Shown here one piece after another: positions 1-6,049 of a stretch of 13,772 bases of DNA (its first letter is position 1; each line of letters begins with the position of its first letter). The translations under genes were made by a program, and so were the position numbers. The stretch is from JAVBLT01 sp031553315 (GTDB lineage Bacteria > Verrucomicrobiota > Kiritimatiellia > RFP12 > DVOR01): contig JAVBLT010000031.1 of the NCBI GenBank assembly GCA_031553315.1, forward strand, positions 1-13,772, in the 5' to 3' direction. The notes below the pieces were generated by a model, which saw only the letters and a list, made by a program, of their open reading frames with translations, made no database searches and was not told the origin of the DNA.

Positions 1-2
1 TC

Positions 3-992
3 GCCACCAGCGGTGGAGAGTTGCCGGTGGAAGGTGGAAGGTCAATGCCCTTTTTCGGCAATCGGAAATTACCCTGCACCCTCCACCCCTCACCCTCCAC
101 CGGCGGCGCAGCCGCCCAACCCCCTTGCAAAACGCCGCAACTCCCTTGCAAAATCGCCGCCAACAAAGAAACGCCCGAAGGCACGGAAAAAGACGCCCCC
201 GCCTTAAAACGCATTTTAGAGGCCTTTTCCGCCGACGCCGCGCCCGTGGCCGCCGAGGTGGAAAAACTCCTCGCCCTCCCGCCCGAAGAGCAACCCGCCG
301 CCGCCGAGGCTTTGCTGAAGAAACTCCCCAACCTCTTCCCCGATGATCCCCAGATCGCCGCCATCCTCGCCGAAGAGATGGCCGCCGCCTTCGCCGAGGC
401 GCTTGAAAAGGGAATCGGTGACGGGGAGCCGGTCGTCGAAAACAAAAACTGCCCCGAAGACGGCGGCTTCATCGGAAAAGACGGCTGCACACACCGCAAC
501 CACAGCGCGCGAAGCCGCGAACCGGAAACCCCCTCGCAGCGCGACCGCCACGGCATGGCCGATGAAACCCGCCTCGCCGCCGATCCCGCGCTCAACATCC
601 CCCGCGCAAAATCGGCGATGGAAGAGGTCATGCGAAAGAAAAACGGTTTTGTGGAGCGCGGCGCCTACCGCCCCGAGACCGGTTGGATTCGCCTCGACTA
701 CGGCGACCCCGGCGACCCCGCCAACGACTACAAGGGCGGCCACGGCCTCAGCCACATCGCCGCCAAGCACCCCGAAGATGTGAGGCACCTGCCCGAAGTC
801 CTCGCCAAAGGCACGCTCCACAAGCACGAGCAGGAGGGCAAAATCTACGTGGCCCACGGCTCCCGCTTCGCCGTCCTCGCCCCCCTCAAAAAAGGCGGCA
901 AGAAAACCGTCACGTCGTATGAGCCTGACAACGCAGATCGAGTCGCCCTGATAAAACAAAGACCCCCGGTCAAACGACCGGGAGCCCATTAA
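3..992 (+). CDS. Portal-like C-terminal region fused to a barnase/colicin E5-type nuclease domain (5' partial)
   Basis: This frame is open to the left edge, so the true start is probably outside the window; TTG at 21 and ATG at 45 are the first internal candidates and neither has a convincing ribosome binding site. Three parts are visible. Positions 11-163 encode low-complexity residues over DNA repeats. About 170-415 encodes an alanine/leucine-rich helical segment (RILEAF...LLALPPEEQP...EALEKG) like the C-terminus of DUF935/Mu gp29-like portal proteins. A linker with two cysteines (CPEDGGFIGKDGC) follows, then about 590-945 looks like the phage-associated barnase/EndoU/colicin E5/D/RelE-like (PBECR) nuclease superfamily, with the signature GGHGLSHIAAKHP (735-773) and a basic end. 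A toxin or RNase role is inferred. The portal assignment rests on the short helical tail and on its place before the protease; a MuF-like protein is the alternative, but a separate MuF gene lies at 3527. The last codons overlap a perfect hairpin. Confidence 0.6.
   Translation, partial: ATSGGELPVEGGRSMPFFGNRKLPCTLHPSPSTGGAAAQPPCKTPQLPCKIAANKETPEGTEKDAPALKRILEAFSADAAPVAAEVEKLLALPPEEQPAAAEALLKKLPNLFPDDPQIAAILAEEMAAAFAEALEKGIGDGEPVVENKNCPEDGGFIGKDGCTHRNHSARSREPETPSQRDRHGMADETRLAADPALNIPRAKSAMEEVMRKKNGFVERGAYRPETGWIRLDYGDPGDPANDYKGGHGLSHIAAKHPEDVRHLPEVLAKGTLHKHEQEGKIYVAHGSRFAVLAPLKKGGKKTVTSYEPDNADRVALIKQRPPVKRPGAH
11..163 (+). repeat. 7-bp tandem repeat arrays in opposite orientation, with hairpin and 21-bp duplication
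   Basis: On the left, units of seven run CGGTGGA (11-17), GAGTTGC, CGGTGGA (25-31), AGGTGGA (32-38), AGGTCAA. On the right, units run ACCCTGC (71-77), ACCCTCC, ACCCCTC, ACCCTCC (92-98). The two arrays are complementary: 24-36 can pair with 91-103 with one mismatch. A second small hairpin, GGCGGC-GCA-GCCGCC, occupies 102-116. A near-exact direct duplication beginning CCCTTGCAAAA follows at 122-142 and 143-163, encoding PCKTPQL/PCKIAAN. This looks like intergenic repeat DNA, yet it is read through by the open frame of the flanking gene. Confidence 0.7.
965..982. terminator. Perfect 7-bp hairpin at the end of the nuclease gene, terminator-like
   Basis: CCCGGTC (965-971) pairs perfectly with GACCGGG (976-982) around an AAAC loop. 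On the + strand the following bases are only weakly T-containing (CCCATTAAAAG). On the minus strand the hairpin is followed by a T-rich stretch (complement of 951-962), so it fits better as a minus-strand or weak bidirectional terminator. It lies inside the last ten codons of the nuclease ORF, 10 bp before its stop. Confidence 0.4.
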
Positions 993-1135
993 AAGACAAG
1001 GTGGCGAAATGACCCCGTCCATTACAGAAAAGTCCATCCCTCGCCTACGCTACCTCGGCACGTATGACTTAGCCGATGTGGTTGCCTGCCAGTGATGCAC
1101 ACCCTACCACACCCCCCTTTGAAAGGCAAGCCCAA

Positions 1136-2059
1136 ATGACCGGCCCCCATCAATTTCCGCACGACATCGCCCCCGGCGCCGAGCGCGAATGCCAGATCGC
1201 GCCCTACGGCGACTTCCCCAAAACCCTGCCCGACGGCCAAACCATCGTTCAAAAGGTCGACCCCGAGAGCGTCGCCGCCATCGTCGCCGACTGGGAAGGC
1301 CGCGGCTCGCCCGAAATCCTCCTCGACTTCGAGCACTTTTCCCTCGACCCGTCAAAATCCTCCTCCGCCGCCGCCTGGGTGAAAAACCTCCGCGCCGACC
1401 CCGAAAAGGGGCTCGTCGGCACCTTTTGCTTCACCGACACCGGCGCGGCGGCCGTGGCCAACCGCCGGCTCCGCTTCCCCTCCGCCGTCTGGAACTGCGA
1501 CCCCGGCACGGGGCGGCCGTGGCGGCTGATCAGCATCGGCCTGACCAACACCCCCAATATCCCCGGCCAGCCTCTGGTCAACCGGGAGACCCACCCCGGC
1601 GGCCCCAACCCGCCCCCAACAAAGAAAGAGCCCAACATGAAAGAACTCGCCGCCCTCTACGGTCTGCCCGAGACCGCGACCGAGGCCGACATCCTCGCCG
1701 CCGCCCAGGCGGAAAAGGAAAAGGCCGCCAGCCTCGAAGCCCGCCTCGCCGAACTCGAAGGCCAGGCCCTCGGCGCGGAAGCCGACCAATTCCTCGCCGC
1801 CAACGCCGCGAAAATTGCCGACCCCGCCGCCATCAAGGCCCTCTACATCGCCAACAAGGCCGCCGCCGTCGCCGCCATCGCCGCCGTCAAGGCGCCCGTC
1901 GTGGTCAACAAAGCCGCCGCCCAGACCCCGGCCGGCGTCCTCGTCGCCAACAAGCTCGAGGTCTTCAACGCCATGAAGCCCGGCGCGGAGAAGACCGCCT
2001 ACTTCCTGGCCAACAAAGCCGAACTGCTGGCCGCCCAGCTGGCCGCCGCCCGCAAGTAA
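1136..2059 (+). CDS. Mu I-like phage protease with C-terminal scaffold
   Basis: 307 residues from ATG 1136, preceded by GAAAGG at 1121-1126; an upstream in-frame ATG at 1076 has no such site and would add 20 unconvincing residues. The N-terminal half matches the Mu I prohead protease family (PF10123 type). It has LLDFEHFSLDP near residues 62-72 (D64, E66, H67), AAAWVKNLRADP near 78-89, GLVGTFCFTDTG at 92-103, the FPSAVWN stretch near 114-120, and the characteristic ISIGLTNTPNIPG near 132-144. Residues 168-307 are alanine-rich, charged and predicted helical/coiled coil, as expected of a scaffold. Family knowledge says such proteins cleave the scaffold and other prohead proteins during capsid maturation. 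It sits directly before the capsid gene (17-bp gap). A nested start at 1637 probably makes the scaffold alone. Confidence 0.85.
   Translation: MTGPHQFPHDIAPGAERECQIAPYGDFPKTLPDGQTIVQKVDPESVAAIVADWEGRGSPEILLDFEHFSLDPSKSSSAAAWVKNLRADPEKGLVGTFCFTDTGAAAVANRRLRFPSAVWNCDPGTGRPWRLISIGLTNTPNIPGQPLVNRETHPGGPNPPPTKKEPNMKELAALYGLPETATEADILAAAQAEKEKAASLEARLAELEGQALGAEADQFLAANAAKIADPAAIKALYIANKAAAVAAIAAVKAPVVVNKAAAQTPAGVLVANKLEVFNAMKPGAEKTAYFLANKAELLAAQLAAARK
1637..2059 (+). CDS. Nested in-frame start: candidate scaffold protein (Mu Z-like)
   Basis: Inside the protease gene and in the same frame, AAAGAAAGAG (1621-1630) lies six bases before ATG 1637. This purine-rich site closely resembles AAAGAAAGGA before the capsid gene. 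Initiation here gives 140 residues beginning MKELAALYGLPET: an alanine-rich, helical, strongly charged protein with a run of heptad-like KEKAASLEARLAELEG. Immediately upstream is a proline-rich linker (GGPNPPPTKKEP) separating it from the protease domain. In Mu (I/Z) and lambda (C/Nu3) the scaffold is made from exactly this kind of internal start, so a similar role is inferred. Translation from 1637 is not proven; without it, scaffold would be released only by proteolysis. Confidence 0.65.
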   Translation: MKELAALYGLPETATEADILAAAQAEKEKAASLEARLAELEGQALGAEADQFLAANAAKIADPAAIKALYIANKAAAVAAIAAVKAPVVVNKAAAQTPAGVLVANKLEVFNAMKPGAEKTAYFLANKAELLAAQLAAARK

Positions 2060-2076
2060 AGAAAGGAACCGCAACC

Positions 2077-2967
2077 ATGCTTACCACTCTCACCTCCCTC
2101 GCCCTGCTGACCGCCGCCGAAAAGGCCGTGACGGAAACCCGCGCCGAGCTCGTGGCGCTCAAGGCGTTTTCGACCAGCTTCAAAGCCGCCGAAAACAGCG
2201 TCGGCGACCGCGTCCGCGTGGCGGTCTTCGGCAAAAAGACCTCCGCCGCTTTCAACAAAACCACCAACAACTACGCCGGCGGCGCCAAAGACGTGGCCGG
2301 CGTCGACGTCATCCTCGACCAGCACATCATCTCCGGCTCCACCTACGACGATATCGACTTCGCCGAATGCGCGACCGATTTTTGGAACGGTGCCGGCGAA
2401 GCCGCCGGGCGGGCCGTCGCCGAGGGCATTCTGACCAGAGCCTTCGGACTGATCACGGCGAGCAATTTTTCAGCCTCGACCGTGCTGACCGAAGCCGACG
2501 CCGCCGACCTCAGGAAGTGGACGATGCTCCGCGCCGTGGCCGACAACGCCGACCTCAACGCCCGCCAGTGCTACCTCCTCGTGAACTCCACCTACTTCGC
2601 CTACCTGCTCTCGCTGCTCGACGTATCGAAGTACGGCGGCCCCGAGGCCATCCGCAACGGCGACATCCCCGGCCTCTTCGGCTACGCCGGCGTGATCGAC
2701 TGCCCCTCGCTGCCGAACACCGGCAACCTTGTGGGCGCCATCGTCCACCCCTCCGCCATCGGCATCGCCGGGCGCATCCTCCGCGCCAACTCCCCCGAGG
2801 CCTATTCGGAGGTGGGCTACTCCGTCGACGAAGCCTCCGGCCTGCCCATCGGCTGGCGCCGCTTCGGCAACGCCGCCACCGGCCAGAGCCACTACGCCGC
2901 CGAAGCCCTCTTCGGCGCCGCCACGCTCTCCGGCAAAGGCATCGTGCGCATCCTCGGCGCCGCCTGA
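2077..2967 (+). CDS. Major capsid protein (Mu T-like position)
   Basis: 296 residues from ATG 2077, with AAAGAAAGGA at 2057-2066. The open frame extends far upstream as an arginine-rich shadow of the protease gene, so the first ATG with a ribosome binding site was chosen. The protein starts with a helical segment (LTSLALLTAAEKAVTETRAEL), then FSTSFKAAENSVGDRVRVAVFG, and later has YLLVNSTYFAYLLSLLDVSKYGG followed by IRNGDIPGLFGYAGVIDCP, the pattern of capsid and tail-tube-like coat proteins that line up a ligand-free beta domain near the C-terminus. The identification rests mainly on its position right after the protease/scaffold, its length of about 300 residues and these coat-protein-like segments. 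An HK97 fold is likely but inferred. Confidence 0.8.
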   Translation: MLTTLTSLALLTAAEKAVTETRAELVALKAFSTSFKAAENSVGDRVRVAVFGKKTSAAFNKTTNNYAGGAKDVAGVDVILDQHIISGSTYDDIDFAECATDFWNGAGEAAGRAVAEGILTRAFGLITASNFSASTVLTEADAADLRKWTMLRAVADNADLNARQCYLLVNSTYFAYLLSLLDVSKYGGPEAIRNGDIPGLFGYAGVIDCPSLPNTGNLVGAIVHPSAIGIAGRILRANSPEAYSEVGYSVDEASGLPIGWRRFGNAATGQSHYAAEALFGAATLSGKGIVRILGAA

Positions 2968-3014
2968 CCTCCCCGCCGCCCGGCCTCACCCGCCGGGCGG
3001 CACCTCCCCTCCGT

Positions 3015-3035
3015 TCACCGCCAACCGTCAACTGC
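3015..3035 (+). repeat. Heptamer repeat array before the gp36-like gene
   Basis: Three degenerate 7-bp units: TCACCGC (3015-3021), CAACCGT (3022-3028), CAACTGC (3029-3035). They belong to the same family as the arrays at 3491, 5638 and 9607. The array and the stretch after it occupy the place of a Shine-Dalgarno for the gene at 3053, and no purine-rich site is seen there. Confidence 0.55.
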
Positions 3036-3052
3036 AAACCCGGTATCCCGCC

Positions 3053-3493
3053 ATGTGGATTGAACTGACCCCAGAAACCCTCGCCCGCCGCCTCACCGAC
3101 GCCGAGACCAACGCTCTCAAAAACGCCGGCACCTCCTCCGCCGACGTGCTGGCGGAAATCGCCGCCGACGTGGCCTCCGAATGGCGCGGCGCCGTCGCCC
3201 GCCACTGCGTGCTCGACACCCGCCCCGACGCCGTCCCCTCCGAGCTCCTCTCTCACATTCTCGCCGTGTACCGCTACCGCGCCTTCACCCGCCTCCCCGG
3301 CATGAAAGGCCTGCTTGATCCCCTGCGCGTCGCCGAATGGGAGCGCGCCAACCACATTTTCGACAATCTGAAAAGCATCTACATCGCCCCGCCCGAAGCC
3401 CCCAACGCCCCCGAAGCCAATACCCCGACCGGCCAGGCCCGCCCCGTCTTCGGCCCCGCCAAAAACACCCTCGCCACCGACATCCCGCTGTAA
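3053..3493 (+). CDS. gp36-like (DUF1320-type) head completion protein
   Basis: 146 residues from ATG 3053. It starts WIELTPETLARRLTDAETNALKNAG and continues through a helical pattern: VLAEIAADVASEWRGAVARHC near residues 33-53, then LSHILAVYRYRAFTRLPGM and DPLRVAEWERANHIFDNL. This arrangement (an N-terminal helix after a short start, a membrane-free helical bundle with a YRYRAF-type centre, then an RxxEWERA helix) and the length match the Mu gp36/DUF1320 family found just downstream of capsid genes. Family members are thought to act in head completion or as connector components. The C-terminal 35 residues are proline/alanine-rich. No Shine-Dalgarno is visible; the junction is filled by 7-bp repeats instead. 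Confidence 0.65.
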   Translation: MWIELTPETLARRLTDAETNALKNAGTSSADVLAEIAADVASEWRGAVARHCVLDTRPDAVPSELLSHILAVYRYRAFTRLPGMKGLLDPLRVAEWERANHIFDNLKSIYIAPPEAPNAPEANTPTGQARPVFGPAKNTLATDIPL

Positions 3494-3525
3494 CCGTCAA
3501 CTGTCCGCTGCCAACTGTTAACCGA
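3491..3525 (+). repeat. Five-unit heptamer repeat array between the gp36-like and MuF-like genes
   Basis: Units TAACCGT (3491-3497), CAACTGT, CCGCTGC, CAACTGT (3512-3518), TAACCGA (3519-3525) fill the whole gap. The first unit supplies the TAA stop of the upstream gene and the last ends one base before ATG 3527. There is no room for a Shine-Dalgarno site other than the repeat itself. Confidence 0.75.
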
Positions 3526-3526
3526 T

Positions 3527-4234
3527 ATGAATCCCGCCCAAGCCATCCTTGCCAAAGTGACCCTTCCCACCGCGCTCGATTCCGAGGGCTTCCGGGCGAA
3601 GTATGGCGCGGCCATCCACAAGCAGGCGCTCACCTCCGCCCGCGCCACAAGCGACGCCTTTTTGAAGGATTTTCAAAAGGCGCTCGCCGCGCTGGCCAGA
3701 GGCGAAATCAACACCGCCGACGCACGCGGGCGGCTCATGGATTCCCTCGATTCGCTCGGCTACACGCCCTCCGGCGGCTTTCCCGGCGGCGAGACCGTCC
3801 CGTCGGCGCCGGGTGGCTCGCTACGCGACCTCTCCTCTTTCCGGCGGCTCAACCTGATGCTTGAAACCAACCTGGCGACCGCCGACTCCCTCGCGCAGAT
3901 GGCCGTTGTGGAGGACCCCGGCATCCTCGACGACTACCCCGCCTTCGAGCTCATCCCCGGCGGCTACCGCGCCCGCCCCCGCGCCGACTGGCCCGAGCGT
4001 TGGCGCGCCGCCTTTGACGCCTGCGGCGGCGAGGGCGCGCACCCGACCGAGATGATCGCCCGCGTGGACTCCCCGATTTGGGCGGCGCTCGGCGAGGGCG
4101 CCGGCGGCTTCCGCGACACGCTGGGCAATCCCTTTCCGCCCTTCGCCTGGGGGAGCTCGCACATCTGGGTCAACGTTTCCCGCGCCGAGGCCGAGGCACT
4201 GGGGATTGTCGAAAAGGAGGCTGGCCGTGGTTGA
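3527..4234 (+). CDS. MuF-like minor head protein (short, no C-terminal effector)
   Basis: 235 residues from ATG 3527. The second half has the hallmarks of the MuF/SPP1 gp7-type phage head morphogenesis family: an LNLMLETNLATADSLAQ helix near residues 108-124, RPRADWPERWRAAFDACGG near 147-165, a segment MIARVDSPIWAALGEG, and the strongly conserved-looking NPFPPFAWGSSHIWVNVSRAEAEALG near the end. Family members sit inside the head near the portal and often carry variable C-terminal toxin domains; here the protein stops right after the MuF core, while a nuclease domain sits on the gene at the left edge. The gene lies after the capsid and gp36-like genes rather than before the protease as in Mu. 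Its last 8 bp overlap the next gene. No ribosome binding site is visible upstream. Confidence 0.75.
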   Translation: MNPAQAILAKVTLPTALDSEGFRAKYGAAIHKQALTSARATSDAFLKDFQKALAALARGEINTADARGRLMDSLDSLGYTPSGGFPGGETVPSAPGGSLRDLSSFRRLNLMLETNLATADSLAQMAVVEDPGILDDYPAFELIPGGYRARPRADWPERWRAAFDACGGEGAHPTEMIARVDSPIWAALGEGAGGFRDTLGNPFPPFAWGSSHIWVNVSRAEAEALGIVEKEAGRG

Positions 4235-4820
4235 AATCAAGACCGATGCCACCGTGATGCGGCAACGTTTCCGCGCCCTTGCCGGAACGTTGCAGGGCCC
4301 CGGCGCCGCGGCGGCCGTCAGGAGCGGCGGCGTGCGCATGACCGGGCTTTTGCGCCGGCACATCACTCGCGTGGGACAGACCCGTCACACCACCGCCAAC
4401 CGGCTCGGCGCGACGCCGACGCGTCATTTTCAAGGTAAAAAAGTGTGGCCGGCCGTTGCCGACGGCGCGACCGCGAGCGTGCCCATCGCCATCCCCGGCA
4501 TCCGCCGCGCCTTCGGCCCGCTCACCATCCGTCCGAGAAACAAACAGGCGCTCACCATCCCCATGCACCCCGAAAGTTACGGGAAAACGGTTCAGGACAT
4601 GCGCAAGGCCGGGTGGGCGATTTTCCGGCCCAAAGGCAAGCGCGTGCTTTGGGGCTACCACCTGCCGACGGGCAAGCGGATTTTGGCTTACCGCCTGGTC
4701 CCCTCCGTCACCCTGAACCACGACCCGACTTTGCTGCCCACCGGCACCGAAATCGGCAACGCCTTTGCCGACGGCGTCGCCGAAAGCCTCGCCCGCAGTC
4801 TGAAAGGAAAACAACCATGA
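4227..4820 (+). CDS. gpG-like virion morphogenesis / head-tail joining protein
   Basis: GTG 4227 was chosen because AAAAGGAGG (4212-4220) lies six bases upstream, the strongest ribosome binding site in the window; it gives 197 residues starting MVEIKTDATVM. An upstream TTG at 4206 is in frame but lies before that site. The segments SGGVRMTGLLRRHITRVG, TANRLGATPTRHF, and IPGIRRAFGPLTIRPRNKQALTIP follow the pattern of Mu gpG-type virion morphogenesis proteins and phage neck proteins (helix, then H-N-G rich core, then a beta region ending in a KALTIP motif). The gene overlaps the MuF-like gene by 8 bp, so the two are probably translationally coupled. The exact role (neck or head-tail joining) is inferred from the family. 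Confidence 0.65.
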   Translation: MVEIKTDATVMRQRFRALAGTLQGPGAAAAVRSGGVRMTGLLRRHITRVGQTRHTTANRLGATPTRHFQGKKVWPAVADGATASVPIAIPGIRRAFGPLTIRPRNKQALTIPMHPESYGKTVQDMRKAGWAIFRPKGKRVLWGYHLPTGKRILAYRLVPSVTLNHDPTLLPTGTEIGNAFADGVAESLARSLKGKQP

Positions 4821-5254
4821 CTCTGATCCAGTTTCAAACCGACCTCTGCGAAAAGCTGAGAAGCGATCCCGCGCTCGTCGCCGGGGAGGTCGCCGTGCTG
4901 GCCGAGGACAGCAAGACCATCGACTACGAGGTCGAGCTCGCCATCGGCAAGGCCGGCATCGTGGCCGTGGCCGTGACGCCCAACGGCGTCTACGCCGGCA
5001 AAACCGCCGACGGCGGCATCGCCATCGCCCTGCGCGGCCTGCAGGTCCGCATCAACGAAATGCCCGTGACCAACCGCGGCCGCGCCAATTCCATGACCGC
5101 CCTCGCCGCCGCCCAGCGCGTGGCCGCTCTTCTTCACTCGCCTCAGTGTCTCTTCAAGGGGTTTACCCAGGAGGAAGACCCCGACGGCACCGTCCAGGTC
5201 GCCGTGACCTTCGATTCTCAATTCATTCTTCACCCCGACGACACCAACCCCTAA
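4817..5254 (+). CDS. Tail terminator-like protein (gp37-like position)
   Basis: 145 residues from ATG 4817, overlapping the previous stop as ATGA, with GAAAGGAAAA just upstream. The fold appears alpha/beta: helix FQTDLCEKLRSDP, then strands GIVAVAVTPNGVY and GIAIALRGLQVRINEMPVTNR, a helix SMTALAAAQRVAALLHS and a final VQVAVTFDSQFIL strand. The 'V-x-E-x-P-x-x-NR ... TA-x-x-AA ... LH' progression and the size fit small tail terminator/completion proteins (Mu gp37, lambda U-like role) that cap the tail tube at the head end. I recognise the pattern rather than a specific family, so the call rests partly on its place between the neck and tail-tube genes. Confidence 0.5.
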   Translation: MTLIQFQTDLCEKLRSDPALVAGEVAVLAEDSKTIDYEVELAIGKAGIVAVAVTPNGVYAGKTADGGIAIALRGLQVRINEMPVTNRGRANSMTALAAAQRVAALLHSPQCLFKGFTQEEDPDGTVQVAVTFDSQFILHPDDTNP

Positions 5255-5268
5255 CAAAGGACCCACCC

Positions 5269-5616
5269 ATGCCCACCATCCCCGCCGCCATGCCCGAGCC
5301 CGTCTGGGGCGTCTTGCGCACGCTCGACGGCTGCATCATCCTCTCCGAAAACATCACCAAAGCCGGTCAGGCCTACGAGGTGAGGGACCAGCAGAACCGC
5401 CTTGTCAAGAAGGTGCACTACGACACCCTCATCACGCTCACCCTCACCGTCGAGGCCGCCGAAGGCATCACCTTCTCGGACGGCGAGGCGCTCAAATACA
5501 ACGGCGTGAACTGGATGATCTCCCAGGCCGGCGAAGTCGGCTCCTACCAGGACAAACGCAAACTGGAAATCACCGCCGAGCGCGGCGCCCACTGGATCGT
5601 GCCCGACCCCGCCTGA
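5269..5616 (+). CDS. Small beta-rich protein at the tail-tube position
   Basis: 115 residues from ATG 5269, preceded by ACAAAGGAC. It is mostly short alternating strands (GCIILSENITKAGQAYEVRD, LVKKVHYDTLITLTLTVE, GVNWMISQAGEVGSYQ, RKLEITAERG), with no signal peptide or membrane segment. In siphophages the gene between the tail terminator and the assembly chaperones is normally the major tail tube protein, and no other gene here fills that place. At 115 residues it would be a small tube protein, but the strand-rich pattern is compatible. I do not recognise a family; a head-tail connector is the alternative. Confidence 0.5.
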   Translation: MPTIPAAMPEPVWGVLRTLDGCIILSENITKAGQAYEVRDQQNRLVKKVHYDTLITLTLTVEAAEGITFSDGEALKYNGVNWMISQAGEVGSYQDKRKLEITAERGAHWIVPDPA

Positions 5617-5637
5617 CCGGGGCGGGCGCCCCCTCCT

Positions 5638-5651
5638 TCACCGTCAACCGT
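5638..5651 (+). repeat. Two heptamer units before the tail chaperone gene
   Basis: TCACCGT (5638-5644) and CAACCGT (5645-5651) match the units at 3015-3028. Unlike the arrays at 3015 and 3491, this one is followed by a clear ribosome binding site (AAAGGAAA) before ATG 5669. Confidence 0.5.
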
Positions 5652-5668
5652 TTCCAAAGGAAACCGCC

Positions 5669-6049
5669 ATGAGTCAAGACAACCCCGCCGCCGCGCTCGA
5701 TGCGCTCGCCCCCGGATCCATTCAGGTCGGCGCCCACAGCGTCCGCCCCATCACCCTGGGCGTCTACGCCCTGCTCGACCGCTTCGATTCGCCCCTCACC
5801 CGCAGCGACGCCCCCGGCGATATGCTCGGCAGCGTGGTCACCTTCTACATCATGACCCGCGACCCAGTCCCGCTCCTCGACCGGCTCGACTTCCTCCGCG
5901 CCGACGCCCTCGCCTGGGCGGAGACCCTTCACATCGCCGATTCCAAAGCCCTCACCGAGGCGTGCCTGGAACAGCTCCGCCGCGTCAACGCCGTGGTGCC
6001 CGACGCGGGGCCCTCCTCAAAAAAGCGGGGGCGGGCGACGGGTGGATAG
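5669..6049 (+). CDS. Tail assembly chaperone, short form (lambda gpG-like)
   Basis: 126 residues from ATG 5669, with CCAAAGGAAACC upstream. It is the zero-frame product of a gene lying immediately before the tape measure. Features are a compact helical protein (LGVYALLDRFDSPL, MLGSVVTFYIMT, ADALAWAETLHI, TEACLEQLRRVNAV) ending in a basic, glycine-rich tail (SSKKRGRATGG). Position, size and the overlapping downstream frame identify it as the G member of a G/G-T pair, which binds the tape measure protein during tail assembly and is not part of the finished virion (established for lambda). The stop codon TAG at 6047-6049 lies in the loop of the frameshift hairpin. I do not recognise a specific sequence family. 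Confidence 0.75.
   Translation: MSQDNPAAALDALAPGSIQVGAHSVRPITLGVYALLDRFDSPLTRSDAPGDMLGSVVTFYIMTRDPVPLLDRLDFLRADALAWAETLHIADSKALTEACLEQLRRVNAVVPDAGPSSKKRGRATGG

Noticed and set aside
11..116. CRISPR-like array, because of short repeats
   Set aside because: Units are 7 bp with no spacers; this is a tandem heptamer repeat.
1009..1095. 28-codon ORF (MTPSITEKSIPRL...) that could be an immunity or antitoxin peptide for the nuclease
   Set aside because: Too short for a known immunity protein, a weak ribosome binding site, and no recognisable features; kept only as a possibility.
1189..2076. N-terminal extension of the capsid frame by 296 residues
   Set aside because: The extension is arginine/proline-rich shadow of the protease gene; the capsid start at 2077 has a strong ribosome binding site.
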